DNA of 64,000 nt, from contig CANFJB010000003.1 in assembly GCA_947447375.1 (NCBI GenBank), positions 124,001 through 188,000 on the forward strand. Direction: 5' to 3'. The first letter of the stretch is position 1. Every line of letters starts with the position of its first letter. Positions 55,982-64,000 of this stretch are shown in pieces. Under the pieces are notes generated by a model that did not search any database, had not been told where the DNA came from, and saw nothing but the letters and a program-made list of their open reading frames with translations. The translations under genes were made by a program, and so were the position numbers. Source of the stretch: Bacteroidota bacterium. Lineage in GTDB: Bacteria; Bacteroidota; Bacteroidia; Flavobacteriales; Flavobacteriaceae.

Positions 55982-56049
55982 GTGAAATTTATAAGATTAT
56001 TAAAGGTGTGAATTATAGAATTAGTTTTAAATGAAATATAATTTTTTAT

Positions 56050-56078
56050 TTGCATTAAACTATTTGAGATTATTTTTG
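56050..56078 (+). promoter_or_regulatory. Promoter of the exported hypothetical gene
   Basis: TTG (56050-56052), an 18-base spacer and TATTTTTG (56071-56078) match the flavobacterial promoter consensus; the ATG is at 56106. Confidence 0.65.
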
Positions 56079-56105
56079 TCTTACTAATATTATCAAATTA
56101 ATTTT

Positions 56106-56705
56106 ATGCCTAAATTTCGATTTACATTAGTTTCTATTTTTTTTCTATTTTCAATTTCTTTTTATGCTCAAGACATTCCAAAAAAATGGTCTTTTGCTTT
56201 TCAATTAGACAATCGTTTTTCCAATATTCGAAATAATGAAGTTACAGTTTTTGGAGCAAAAATTGGCTTTCAATATAAAAGAATAACAAGAGTTGGTTTG
56301 GGTAGTTCTTTTATTATTAACCCTGTTTATATAAATTATTTAAACAAAAAATTAAATAAGGAAGAAACAAACAAAATCAATTTTTGGTATTTCAGCGTTT
56401 TCAATGATTGGATTTTATATAAAAATAAAAAATGGGAGTGTTTTTTAACCGAACAAATAGGCTATGGAAAACCAAGTTTCGTTAAAGAAATAAGTGACGA
56501 TGTTGTTAGCGATGTAAGTATTGATCTTTACGTAAATGAAATTACAGGACAAGTTAATTACAAATTTACTTCTTGGATTGGTGTAGGAGCTGGATTTGGA
56601 TATAGAAATTTGTTAAATAATAAAGCAGTTTTAAAAACAACTTTCGATTCTCCAATCTATATTGCTAAAATAATAATATTGCCAGAAGTATTCTTCAAGA
56701 ATTAA
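56106..56705 (+). CDS. Exported hypothetical protein, possible small outer-membrane barrel
   Basis: Protein of 199 residues with signal peptide MPKFRFTLVSIFFLFSISFYAQ. The mature part alternates aromatic and polar residues in short strands (WSFAFQLDNRFS, VTVFGAKIGFQYKRITRVGL, KFTSWIGVGAGFGYRNLL), as in small eight-stranded outer-membrane barrels. It ends at FFKN, with a Phe near the C terminus. No family or function is recognised. It has a good promoter and stands alone, converging with purT 18 bases away, so it is very likely expressed. Confidence 0.7.
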   Translation: MPKFRFTLVSIFFLFSISFYAQDIPKKWSFAFQLDNRFSNIRNNEVTVFGAKIGFQYKRITRVGLGSSFIINPVYINYLNKKLNKEETNKINFWYFSVFNDWILYKNKKWECFLTEQIGYGKPSFVKEISDDVVSDVSIDLYVNEITGQVNYKFTSWIGVGAGFGYRNLLNNKAVLKTTFDSPIYIAKIIILPEVFFKN

Positions 56706-56723
56706 TCATTATTAGTAATAATG

Positions 56724-57884
56724 TTAATACCCTACTTTTATCAATTTTGCTGCCTCTTTTGCCAACTCTACAATTTCTTCAATTGGAGTTTTCAAATCAT
56801 CACTAACTAATGAAACGCCCATTCTTCGATAAGGTCTTGAAGTGGGTTTTCCAAATATTCTAAAGTCGGTTTTTGGTAATGAAGCAATTTTTTCAATCCC
56901 TTCATAGGTTGGATTTAAGCTATTTTCTGAAGCAAGAATAACGGCACTTGCACCTGCTTTTTCCAATTTTATTTCAAATATTGGCAAACTTAGTATCGCA
57001 CGTAAATGCAATTCAAATTCGTTAAAATTTTGAGTACCTGCTAGCGTTACCATTCCGGTATCGTGAGGTCTTGGTGATAATTCTGAAAAGTAAACTCCTT
57101 CGTCTGATAGAAAAAATTCTACCCCAAAAAGACCTGCGCCACCTAGAGCTTCAGTAACTTTCTGAGCCATATTTTGTGCTTCCATTAAGTCAATTTCTGA
57201 AATTTTTGCGGGCTGCCAACTTTCTTGATAATCCCCTCGTTCTTGACGATGTCCAATTGGAGCGCAAAAAAGAGTTGGATTATTATTTTGAACTACTGTC
57301 AATAAAGTGATTTCTGAATTGAATTTTACAAATGCTTCTACTATCACTTCTACAACATCTCCACGCGAACCTTCAACGGCATAATTCCATGCTTTTTCAA
57401 TATCCGATTCCGTTTTTATTGTAGATTGCCCTTTTCCTGAAGAAGACATTAAAGGTTTTACAACGCAAGGAATTCCGACTTCCAAAACTGCTTTTTTCAG
57501 TTCTTCAGAAGTTTTTGCGTACCTATAATTGGCAGTTTTCAAACCTAATTCTTTTGAAGCTAAATCACGAATTGCTTTTCGATTCATCGTAAAATTAGCT
57601 GCTTTTGCCGAAGGAACGACTTTTATTCCTTGGTTTTCATAATCATAAAAACGCTCAGTTCTGATTGCTTCAATTTCAGGAACTATAAAATCAGGTTGGT
57701 GTTTGTGAACAATTCTATCTAATTCTGTTCCGTCAAGCATGTTGATTACTTCGAATCCATTGGCAACTTGCATCGCTGGAGCATTTTCATAATTATCAAC
57801 TGCAATTACAACTTGCCCAATTCTTTGAGCTGCAATTGTAAATTCTTTGCCTAATTCACCAGAACCTAGAAGGAGTATTTTCAT
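56724..57884 (-). CDS. purT: Formate-dependent phosphoribosylglycinamide formyltransferase
   Basis: Cytosolic ATP-grasp enzyme of 386 residues that formylates GAR with formate and ATP, the folate-independent route of purine step three. Motifs: [20 protein letters not shown] at the N terminus, [17 protein letters not shown] near residue 72, the ATP-grasp loop [16 protein letters not shown] near 147, and [22 protein letters not shown] near 257 with the metal ligands. Length is normal. It follows the aminotransferase gene by 26 bases on the same strand, so the two may share a transcript though their pathways differ. Confidence 0.95.
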   Translation of the reverse strand: MKILLLGSGELGKEFTIAAQRIGQVVIAVDNYENAPAMQVANGFEVINMLDGTELDRIVHKHQPDFIVPEIEAIRTERFYDYENQGIKVVPSAKAANFTMNRKAIRDLASKELGLKTANYRYAKTSEELKKAVLEVGIPCVVKPLMSSSGKGQSTIKTESDIEKAWNYAVEGSRGDVVEVIVEAFVKFNSEITLLTVVQNNNPTLFCAPIGHRQERGDYQESWQPAKISEIDLMEAQNMAQKVTEALGGAGLFGVEFFLSDEGVYFSELSPRPHDTGMVTLAGTQNFNEFELHLRAILSLPIFEIKLEKAGASAVILASENSLNPTYEGIEKIASLPKTDFRIFGKPTSRPYRRMGVSLVSDDLKTPIEEIVELAKEAAKLIKVGY

Positions 57885-57910
57885 AAAATCACAATGTTAA
57901 ATCGCTTTAT

Positions 57911-59095
57911 TTATGCCAATGCTTGTTTGATTCTTCTTAGCGCTTCAATCAATAAATCTTCGCTTGTAGCATAAGAAAAACGAATACAATTTGGGTTTCC
58001 AAAAGCATCTCCAGTTACTGTTGCTACATTTGCTTCAGATAAAAGATACATTGAAAAATCGTTTGCATCTTTAATAAAAGTACCATTTAAAGTTTTTCCA
58101 AAAAAGTGTGAAACGTCTGGGAAAACATAAAATGCCCCTTCTGGAACATTGATTTTTATTCCTGGAATATCTTTTAATAGTCCCACGACTAAATCTCTTC
58201 TACTATGAAAAGCATCAACCATGTGTTTTAAAACAGTTGGATCAGCATCAACGGCAGTAATTGTTGCTCTTTGTGCAATACTATTTGCTCCGCTGGTTAC
58301 TTGTCCTTGAATTTTTGTACAAGCTTTTGCTATAAATTCGGGTGCTCCAATATATCCAATTCTCCATCCTGTCATCGCAAATGCTTTTGCTACACCATTT
58401 ACAGTTACTGTTTTTTCAAGCATTCCTGAAATAGAACCAATACTGCAGAAAGTGCCTGAGAAATTAATGTGCTCGTAAATTTCATCGGCAACTACATAGA
58501 TATTTGGGTATTTTTCTAAAACTTTTGCAAGAGCGGTTAGTTCCTCTCTGCTGTAAACAGATCCACTTGGATTACATGGCGAACTGAACCACATCATTTT
58601 AGTTTTTGGAGTTATTGCAGCTTCTAATTGGGAAGGTGTAATTTTGAAATCACTTTCTATAGTAGTAGGAACTTCAACAGGAACTCCTCCTGATAATTTT
58701 ATAATTTCAAAGTAGCTAACCCAATATGGAGCTGGTAAAATCACCTCGTCTCCATCGTTTAACATTACTTGCGCTATATTGTATAAAGATTGTTTTGCTC
58801 CAGTAGAAACTACAATTTGCGATGGTTTGTAATCTAAATTATTATCTCTTTTAAATTTTCTGCAAATCGCCTCTTTTAATTCTAAGTAACCTTCTACTGG
58901 GGAATAGGTGCTGTAATTTTCGTCAATTGCTTTTTTTGCGGCCTCCTTGATGAAATCGGGAGTGTTGAAGTCGGGTTCACCTAAACTTAAACTAATAATA
59001 TCTTTTCCTTGCGCTTTTAATTCTCTTGCTAAAGCGGCCATTGCCAATGTTTGTGACGTCGATAAATTATTTATCCTATCCGAAAGTGCATTCAT
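57911..59095 (-). CDS. PLP-dependent class I aminotransferase, aspartate aminotransferase-like
   Basis: Cytosolic aminotransferase of 394 residues, subgroup I-beta/gamma type. Recognised segments: DIISLSLGEPDFNTPDFIKE near residue 34, VVSTGAKQSLYNIAQVMLN near 100, FSSPCNPSGSVYSREEL near 170 (the Asn of the NPSG motif contacts PLP), VADEIYEHINF near 198, and the PLP lysine in VNGVAKAFAMTGWRIGYIG near 234. It moves amino groups between aspartate or related amino acids and 2-oxoglutarate; exact specificity cannot be given. It lies upstream of purT on the same strand. Confidence 0.93.
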   Translation of the reverse strand: MNALSDRINNLSTSQTLAMAALARELKAQGKDIISLSLGEPDFNTPDFIKEAAKKAIDENYSTYSPVEGYLELKEAICRKFKRDNNLDYKPSQIVVSTGAKQSLYNIAQVMLNDGDEVILPAPYWVSYFEIIKLSGGVPVEVPTTIESDFKITPSQLEAAITPKTKMMWFSSPCNPSGSVYSREELTALAKVLEKYPNIYVVADEIYEHINFSGTFCSIGSISGMLEKTVTVNGVAKAFAMTGWRIGYIGAPEFIAKACTKIQGQVTSGANSIAQRATITAVDADPTVLKHMVDAFHSRRDLVVGLLKDIPGIKINVPEGAFYVFPDVSHFFGKTLNGTFIKDANDFSMYLLSEANVATVTGDAFGNPNCIRFSYATSEDLLIEALRRIKQALA

Positions 59096-59137
59096 TCTTG
59101 TTGTGTGTTGTAGTTATTTATTGTTGTGTTTAATTTT

Positions 59138-60238
59138 TTATGCTGATAATTCTGGTTTCATTCCTAAGTCTTTCAAATGTTTGAAATGGGCAATTACCGC
59201 CGCTCTCATTGATTTGTACTCATAGTAAGGAAGATTTGCTTCAGCTGCAGCTTCTTTTACAAATTGTGAAATTTTATTGTAATGCACGTGACAAATATTT
59301 GGGAATAAATGGTGTTCAATTTGATGATTTAAACCTCCAGTGTACCAGTTTACGATAAAGTTTTTAGGAGCAAAATTTGCCGTAGTAAATAGTTGGTGAA
59401 TGGCCCAAGTATTTTCCATTTCGCCAGCTTCGTTTGGTAATGGATTCGCAGTTTCTTCAATTACGTGAGCCAATTGGAAAACAATACTCAAAATTAATCC
59501 TGCAGTGTAATGCATAACAAAAAATCCAAAAAGTACTTTCCACCAAGAAACTCCAATAATCATAGGAACAACAATCCAAATTGAGAAGTAAATTAGTTTT
59601 GTAACTACTAATGTTGACCAAAGAAACTTAGAGCTTTTCGGCTCACCATAAGATAGTTTTCTTTTCAAATACTGTCTCATTTGTTTGAAATCAGTAGTTA
59701 AAGCCCAGTTGAAAGTCAATAATCCATATAAAAAAACCGAGTAATAGTGTTGAAATTTATGGAAATAGGACCACTTTGCTTCTTTTGTAAATCTGATAAT
59801 TCTACCAGCATCTAAATCTTCATCGTGCCCTGGAATATTGGTGTAGGTATGGTGCAAAACGTTGTGTTGAACTTGCCAGTTGTAAACATTTCCGGCTAGA
59901 ACATAAATCGTTCCACCCATAAATTTATTTACCCAGCCTTTATTGGAATAAGAACCATGATTACCATCGTGCATTACATTCATTCCTATTCCTGCCATTC
60001 CAATACCAATCAAAATTGATAAAAGCGTAAACACCCAAAAAGGCATGTTTGTTAATGTAATAATTAAAATATAAGGGGTAATAAAGATTGAGAAAAGTAT
60101 AATTGTTTTAAGGTACAATTTCCAGTTTCCCGTTTTTTCAATATTATTTTCTTTGAAATAATTGTTTACTTTAGAATTCAATGTTCTAAAAAACTTCATT
60201 CCATCTTGTTTTGCAAATGTAGGGACAGTATTGTTCAT
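59138..60238 (-). CDS. Membrane fatty acid (acyl-CoA/linoleoyl-CoA-like) desaturase
   Basis: Integral membrane di-iron desaturase of 366 residues. The ATG at 60238 is chosen because the upstream TTG at 60259 lies inside the TATCTTTG promoter box. Three His boxes are complete: HDGNHGSY near residue 85, QHNVLHHTYT near 123 and NHQIEHHLFP near 312, the last with the Gln-x2-His-His form of front-end desaturases. About four membrane helices are present. No cytochrome b5 domain is fused. It would put a double bond into membrane acyl chains. It is divergent from rsmG. Confidence 0.92.
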   Translation of the reverse strand: MNNTVPTFAKQDGMKFFRTLNSKVNNYFKENNIEKTGNWKLYLKTIILFSIFITPYILIITLTNMPFWVFTLLSILIGIGMAGIGMNVMHDGNHGSYSNKGWVNKFMGGTIYVLAGNVYNWQVQHNVLHHTYTNIPGHDEDLDAGRIIRFTKEAKWSYFHKFQHYYSVFLYGLLTFNWALTTDFKQMRQYLKRKLSYGEPKSSKFLWSTLVVTKLIYFSIWIVVPMIIGVSWWKVLFGFFVMHYTAGLILSIVFQLAHVIEETANPLPNEAGEMENTWAIHQLFTTANFAPKNFIVNWYTGGLNHQIEHHLFPNICHVHYNKISQFVKEAAAEANLPYYEYKSMRAAVIAHFKHLKDLGMKPELSA

Positions 60239-60256
60239 AATATATTTGATATTCAA

Positions 60257-60264
60257 CAAAGATA
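60257..60264 (-). promoter_or_regulatory. -7 promoter box of the desaturase gene
   Basis: On the minus strand TATCTTTG matches TAnnTTTG exactly, 18 bases before the ATG at 60238. It settles the start codon against the TTG at 60259. Confidence 0.6.
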
Positions 60265-60319
60265 ATTATTATATAAATTTATTCCACTAATTTCGAGTTA
60301 ATATTTTAACTTTAAATAG

Positions 60320-60327
60320 TACTTTTG
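60320..60327 (+). promoter_or_regulatory. -7 promoter box of rsmG
   Basis: TACTTTTG matches TAnnTTTG exactly, 13 bases before the ATG at 60341. TTA lies 19 bases upstream at the -33 position. Confidence 0.55.
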
Positions 60328-60340
60328 TTAAAAAAAATAA

Positions 60341-60970
60341 ATGGAATTTATTCTGAAGTACTTTCCTGAATTAACTGAGGTTCAGATAGGTCAATTCCAA
60401 CAGTTGGAAGCGTTATATCACGATTGGAATTCAAAAATTAATGTTATTTCTAGAAAAGACATCGATCAATTGTATGTGAAACATGTTTTGCACTCTTTGG
60501 CCATTGCCAAAATTCAAAAATTTGAACCAGGAACTTATGTTTTGGATGTTGGAACTGGCGGAGGTTTTCCTGGAATTCCATTGGCAATATTATTTCCTGA
60601 AACACGTTTTTACCTAATAGATGTAATTCTCAAAAAGATAAATGTGGTAAAAGCAGTTGCTGAATCGTTGGAATTAAAAAATGTAAAGGCGGAACAAATA
60701 CGTGCCGAAAATGTAAAAGGCGATTTCGATTTCATTGTTAGTCGTGCAGTAACCAACATGCCCGATTTCGTTTCTTGGATAAAAGATAAAATCAAAAAAC
60801 AACAAAAACACGAACTCAAAAATGGTATTTTATACCTTAAGGGTGGCGATCTAACTGAAGAATTGGCTTCGTTTCCAAACGCAAAAGAATACAATATTTC
60901 CGATTTTTTTGAAGATGATTTTTTTGAAACTAAGAAAGTAGTTCACCTGCCTTTGAAATATAAATCATAA
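60341..60970 (+). CDS. rsmG: 16S rRNA (guanine-527-N7)-methyltransferase
   Basis: Cytosolic SAM-dependent methyltransferase of 209 residues. The SAM-binding motif is VLDVGTGGGFPGIPLAILFP near residue 68, followed by YLIDVILKKINVVKAVAESL and the catalytic-region FDFIVSRAVTNMPDFVSWI near 127. It methylates G527 in the 530 loop of 16S rRNA; loss of the enzyme gives low-level streptomycin resistance in other bacteria. The leader is short (about 10 bases). It ends at a bidirectional terminator shared with the convergent pruA. Confidence 0.95.
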   Translation: MEFILKYFPELTEVQIGQFQQLEALYHDWNSKINVISRKDIDQLYVKHVLHSLAIAKIQKFEPGTYVLDVGTGGGFPGIPLAILFPETRFYLIDVILKKINVVKAVAESLELKNVKAEQIRAENVKGDFDFIVSRAVTNMPDFVSWIKDKIKKQQKHELKNGILYLKGGDLTEELASFPNAKEYNISDFFEDDFFETKKVVHLPLKYKS

Positions 60971-60971
60971 T

Positions 60972-61000
60972 AAAAAACCCACAAATATTGTGGGTTTTTT
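60972..61000. terminator. Bidirectional terminator between rsmG and pruA
   Basis: AAAAAACCCACAA and TTGTGGGTTTTTT form a perfect 13-bp stem with loop ATA between convergent genes. Confidence 0.92.
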
Positions 61001-61036
61001 ATTCTTAAATCTAATTTCTTAAACCTTAAATTATGT

Positions 61037-62665
61037 TTATTCTCCTAAAAAAGGGTATCTGTAATTTTCAGGGGTAACAAACGTTTCTTTGATAGTTCGT
61101 GGTGATGCCCAACGCAATAAGTTCAAAGCAGAACCCGCTTTGTCATTCGTTCCGGAAGCTCGAGCACCACCAAAAGGTTGCATTCCTACCACCGCACCTG
61201 TTGGTTTATCATTCACATAAAAATTTCCTGCAGCATTTTGCAAAGCGATAGTTGCCTGTTCAATTGCATAACGATCTTTGCTGAAAATAGCGCCTGTTAA
61301 TGCGTATTCTGAAGTTTGATCTACTAATTCTAAAGTGGTTTCCCAATCGGCATCTTCATAAACATAAATAGTCACTATTGGCCCGAACAATTCGGTTTCC
61401 ATTGTAGTATATTTTGGGTTGGTAGTAACAATAATGGTAGGTTCAATGAAATAACCAACCGATTTATCATAATTTCCACCAACGATTATTTCAGCATCAG
61501 TATCTTTTTTTGCTTGTTCGATGTAACTAACTAATTTGTTGAACGAACCTTCGTGAATAACTGCTGTAATGAAATTCCCAAAATCTTCGGGAGATCCCAT
61601 TTTCATGGATTTTACGTCGGTAATTAATTGTTGTTTTACTGCTGACCACAAACTTTGAGGAATATAGGCTCTTGAAGCTGCTGAACATTTTTGTCCTTGA
61701 AATTCAAAGGCACCACGAGCAATTCCCGTTGCCACTTGTTTAACATTGGCACTTGGATGCGCTACGACAAAATCTTTTCCACCTGTTTCTCCTACAATTC
61801 TTGGATAGGTTTTATAATGGTGAATATTCATTCCGATTTTTGCCCAAATATCTTTGAATACGTGAGTTGATCCTGTGAAATGCACTCCGGCAAAATCACG
61901 ATTTGCCAAAACAGTATTGGTAATCATTTCTGCATCACCAAAAACAACGTTGATAACGCCATCAGGAACACCAGCTTCTTTGAAAACATCGATGATAATT
62001 TTTGCTGAGAATACTTGGCTATCACTTGGTTTCCAAATTACAACATTCCCCATCATGGCTGCACTTGCTGGTAAATTTGCTGCAATTGCAGTGAAATTAA
62101 AAGGTGTAATTGCATAAACAAATCCTTCTAATGGACGGTATTCTACTCTGTTCCAAACGGCAGAATCAGAATTAGGTTGGTCGTTATAAATTTGAGTCAT
62201 AAACTCCACATTATAACGTAGAAAATCTATTAATTCACAAGAAGCATCAATTTCTGCTTGGAATATGTTTTTAGATTGCGCAATCATGGTTGCGGCATTA
62301 ATTTTTGCTCGGTAAGGCCCTGCGATTAATTCGGCTGCTTTTAAAAATATAGCAGCACGTTGTTCCCAAGCCATATTTGCCCATGCTTTTTTAGATTCTA
62401 ATGCGTTTGCGATTGCTTTTTCAATATGAGATTTTTCAGCTAAATGATAGGTTCCCACGATGTGTTTATGATCGTGTGGTGCCGACATCGTTCTGGTGTT
62501 TCCAGTTCTAATTTCTTCACTTCCGATATATAGTGGAACGTCAATTTTGGTGTTCCACATTTCTTTATAGGCTGCAAGAACTGCTGCTTTTTCTGGAGAA
62601 TTTGGGGCGTACGACTTTACTGGTTCGTTTACCGCTTTTGGTACATTAAAGAATCCTTTTAACAT
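61037..62665 (-). CDS. pruA: L-glutamate gamma-semialdehyde (1-pyrroline-5-carboxylate) dehydrogenase
   Basis: Cytosolic aldehyde dehydrogenase of 542 residues, the length of the stand-alone mitochondrial-type enzyme. Recognised segments: PFNFTAIAANLPASAAMMGN near residue 188, VHFTGSTHVFKDIW near 273, the general base Glu in VGETGGKDFVVAHP near 292 and the catalytic Cys in FEFQGQKCSAASRAY near 327. It oxidises the product of proline dehydrogenase to glutamate with NAD. No proline dehydrogenase gene lies beside it here. A full promoter is seen upstream (62725-62757). Confidence 0.95.
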   Translation of the reverse strand: MLKGFFNVPKAVNEPVKSYAPNSPEKAAVLAAYKEMWNTKIDVPLYIGSEEIRTGNTRTMSAPHDHKHIVGTYHLAEKSHIEKAIANALESKKAWANMAWEQRAAIFLKAAELIAGPYRAKINAATMIAQSKNIFQAEIDASCELIDFLRYNVEFMTQIYNDQPNSDSAVWNRVEYRPLEGFVYAITPFNFTAIAANLPASAAMMGNVVIWKPSDSQVFSAKIIIDVFKEAGVPDGVINVVFGDAEMITNTVLANRDFAGVHFTGSTHVFKDIWAKIGMNIHHYKTYPRIVGETGGKDFVVAHPSANVKQVATGIARGAFEFQGQKCSAASRAYIPQSLWSAVKQQLITDVKSMKMGSPEDFGNFITAVIHEGSFNKLVSYIEQAKKDTDAEIIVGGNYDKSVGYFIEPTIIVTTNPKYTTMETELFGPIVTIYVYEDADWETTLELVDQTSEYALTGAIFSKDRYAIEQATIALQNAAGNFYVNDKPTGAVVGMQPFGGARASGTNDKAGSALNLLRWASPRTIKETFVTPENYRYPFLGE

Positions 62666-62724
62666 GATAGTTTTTATTTAATAATACCCAATTTAATTGT
62701 TTAATTTGGGTGATACTGTTTTTA

Positions 62725-62757
62725 CAAAAGTACAAATGAAAAATTGATAAATGACAA
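62725..62757 (-). promoter_or_regulatory. Promoter of pruA
   Basis: On the minus strand TTG (62757-62755), a 22-base spacer and TACTTTTG (62732-62725) fit the flavobacterial consensus. The leader of about 55 bases contains an imperfect CCCAA...TTGGG hairpin (62687-62710). Confidence 0.6.
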
Positions 62758-62785
62758 TTTAGATTTAGAAATTAAATCGGATTTC

Positions 62786-62930
62786 TAGCCCAGACGGAAA
62801 TGGAAACCCCGGAATTCAAAAAGCTATTTTTTCTTTTGTTTTTAAAGCGACCAAAGGAAGCTCTTAAAGCAAAATAGAAAAAAAGATTTTTGAATGAGGA
62901 GTTGTAATGTACTGCTGGAAATAGCTCCTT
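62786..62930 (+). repeat. Flavobacterial intergenic element of the TAGCCC...GCTCC type, copy 2
   Basis: It starts TAGCCCAGACGG and ends GCTGGAAATAGCTCC, like the copy at 5071-5172. Between them a long AT-rich imperfect stem can form: GCTATTTTTTCTTTTG near 62823 with CAAAATAGAAAAAAAG near 62870. No open reading frame of note lies in it. It ends 1 base from the 3' end of apaG, and fills most of the 266-base gap between apaG and pruA. Confidence 0.45.
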
Positions 62931-62931
62931 A

Positions 62932-63318
62932 TTAATTTAATGCAAATGGTGCGCTCAAACGAAATGTTGGAACTACGACTTTGAAATTTCTGGTTGAGGT
63001 AAAATTCACCATGTTAAAATGGCCTTGCATTGCGCCAAACGGAGAAGTGAGTAAGCATCCAGAGCTGTAAGTGTGAGATTCTCCTGGTTTTAAAACTGGT
63101 TTTTTTCCGATAATTCCTTCTCCATCAACGATTTCTGTTTCTTGAAGAGAATCGAAAATTTCCCAGTGGCGAGTCATTAATTGTACGGAATCTTTGCTGT
63201 GATTTTCAATGGTTATATGGTAGCTGAAGGCAAATTGAATCTTGTAGTTTTTGAAGTAAGTGCCTTCAAAACTGGTGGATACAGAAATTTTAATTCCCCT
63301 TGTGATTTGTGATACCAT
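62932..63318 (-). CDS. apaG: ApaG-domain protein
   Basis: Protein of 128 residues, the normal ApaG size, with an Ig-like/Fn3-type beta fold. Recognised segments: IKISVSTSFEGTYFKNYKIQ, FAFSYHITIENHSKDSVQLM, TRHWEIFDSLQETEIVDGEG and the Gly/Pro-rich PVLKPGESHTYSSGCLLTSP followed by FGAMQGHFNMV. ApaG is linked to Co/Mg efflux phenotypes and binds nucleotides in some studies; its molecular role is unsettled. It lies downstream of the T9SS plug gene with a 69-base gap on the same strand. Confidence 0.95.
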   Translation of the reverse strand: MVSQITRGIKISVSTSFEGTYFKNYKIQFAFSYHITIENHSKDSVQLMTRHWEIFDSLQETEIVDGEGIIGKKPVLKPGESHTYSSGCLLTSPFGAMQGHFNMVNFTSTRNFKVVVPTFRLSAPFALN

Positions 63319-63387
63319 AGTAACAAACTGATTTTAGGTAAAATTATAAAAAATTTGTGAGTTATTCACTAAATTAAAAAAATAAAA

Positions 63388-64000
63388 TTAATTGGTAATA
63401 TTCTCAGAATTTGCAACTCCTTTTCCAATAATTCTATCGTAACGTTGGTTGTTTTCTCTGTAATAAATGATGGCAAAATAGTTGTTTTCGGTTTGCCAAA
63501 AATTACCATCTATTGCATTTTCGTAATCAATTTTTTTATTTTGGTCGGCCACCACATATTGATAATTAGTAAAACCTTGTTTGATCATTATTGCTTTTTC
63601 GTAGATTCCTTTTTCTTGATTGTAATCCATTTTAAATTCATCGGAAATTGAGTAATTATTGAACATTCCGTTGATGTAAATGTTCTTTTTTTCATAAAAT
63701 GATGGTGCCGACAGTGTGAAAAACACCCATGAATAATCAGCTTCTATTGCGTTATTTGAAGCATTTGCATTTAGCGGAACAAAATTCCCGTTGGCATCAG
63801 GATTGTAGGTGTAGGATTTGTTAGTTCGTGCATTATCGGTGTAAAGATGGGTGTTATATACACCATTATTGGCATCTACTCTCGCTATATAATTGGTTGC
63901 TGCACGAATTACTTTATTTTCAAAATACAGAAATTCATTTCCACCCCAGAATTGTGTTTCAGAATCGTATTTATAAATTAGGTCATTTCCAATGGTATAC
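63388..64000 (-). CDS. Type IX secretion system plug protein (DUF5103 family), C-terminal part only
   Basis: Partial gene continuing beyond the right edge. An internal GTG at 63726 only mimics a start; the same frame stays open to 64000, giving about 203 visible codons. Visible strings typical of DUF5103 proteins are SETQFWGGNEFLYFENKVIR, ARVDANNGVYNTHLYTDNAR, YTYNPDANGNFVPL and YSWVFFTLSAP, then YINGMFNNYS, an E-set-like pattern. The family includes the Plug protein, which closes the SprA translocon pore of the T9SS. This agrees with the T9SS sorting domain on the amylase at 24659-27565. The stop is at 63388. Confidence 0.85.
   Translation of the reverse strand, partial: YTIGNDLIYKYDSETQFWGGNEFLYFENKVIRAATNYIARVDANNGVYNTHLYTDNARTNKSYTYNPDANGNFVPLNANASNNAIEADYSWVFFTLSAPSFYEKKNIYINGMFNNYSISDEFKMDYNQEKGIYEKAIMIKQGFTNYQYVVADQNKKIDYENAIDGNFWQTENNYFAIIYYRENNQRYDRIIGKGVANSENITN

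Noticed and set aside
63388..63726. A complete 112-residue gene starting at 63726
   Set aside because: The start is an internal GTG (Val). The same frame is open to the window edge and encodes continuous DUF5103-type sequence, so it is the end of a longer gene.

Overview
The window is chromosomal DNA of a Flavobacterium-like member of the Bacteroidota. The evidence is its low GC content, a SusC/SusD/SusE polysaccharide locus, type IX secretion signatures (a sorting domain on a secreted amylase and a T9SS plug protein at the right edge), a full class II mevalonate gene set, and promoters with the flavobacterial -7 box TAnnTTTG and no clear Shine-Dalgarno sites. About 50 genes fill it densely. 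One tRNA (Phe) is present. I see no rRNA, CRISPR array, transposase or prophage.

Layout. (1) 1-3754, minus strand: mvaD, a small four-helix-bundle gene, mevalonate kinase, a UbiA-type prenyltransferase and the start of an rRNA pseudouridine synthase. The four-helix gene sits between two heptanucleotide arrays in inverted orientation and looks inserted into the operon. (2) 3861-6390: tspO, a four-repeat membrane protein, a flavobacterial intergenic element and a YhiN-like flavoprotein. (3) 6486-27565: a starch/maltodextrin utilisation locus. A minus-strand operon encodes an MFS transporter, beta-phosphoglucomutase, GH65 phosphorylase, GH97, two GH13 enzymes and an esterase. A LacI regulator follows, then plus-strand susC, susD, susE and a T9SS-sorted surface amylase. 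The inferred route is surface cleavage, SusCD uptake, periplasmic GH13/GH97 trimming, MFS import of maltose, phosphorolysis to glucose plus beta-glucose-1-phosphate, and isomerisation to glucose-6-phosphate. A near-identical 21-bp sequence lies upstream of both arms. (4) 27925-33267: a large secreted protein with two clusters of seven 42-residue repeats (probably two seven-bladed beta-propellers) and Fn3-like domains, a divergent membrane-anchored AraC-type regulator, and a decayed gene remnant.

(5) 33533-39989: tRNA-Phe, then coaX, an outer-membrane protein, lptC, a small membrane protein, a CNNM/CorC protein and a PpiD/SurA-like isomerase (envelope biogenesis). (6) 40055-42309: a GYDIA-family GHMP kinase and HMG-CoA reductase. 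With region 1 this gives HMG-CoA reductase, mevalonate kinase, a candidate phosphomevalonate kinase and mevalonate diphosphate decarboxylase. (7) 42453-48486: dipeptidyl peptidase, two POT peptide transporters and a thioredoxin-like protein (peptide use). (8) 48489-55940: comEC, a C40 peptidase, lpxB and a small membrane protein on the minus strand, then the C-terminal processing protease and fabD. (9) 56106-64000: an unknown exported protein, purT, an aminotransferase, a fatty-acid desaturase, rsmG, pruA, apaG and the 3' part of a T9SS plug gene.

Limits. Everything is read by eye from the sequence. Family names rest on motif recognition, not on searches. The strongest unusual signals are the heptad-flanked four-helix gene, the double propeller with evidence of gene conversion, the shared 21-mer around lacI, and the TAGCCC...GCTCC intergenic elements.
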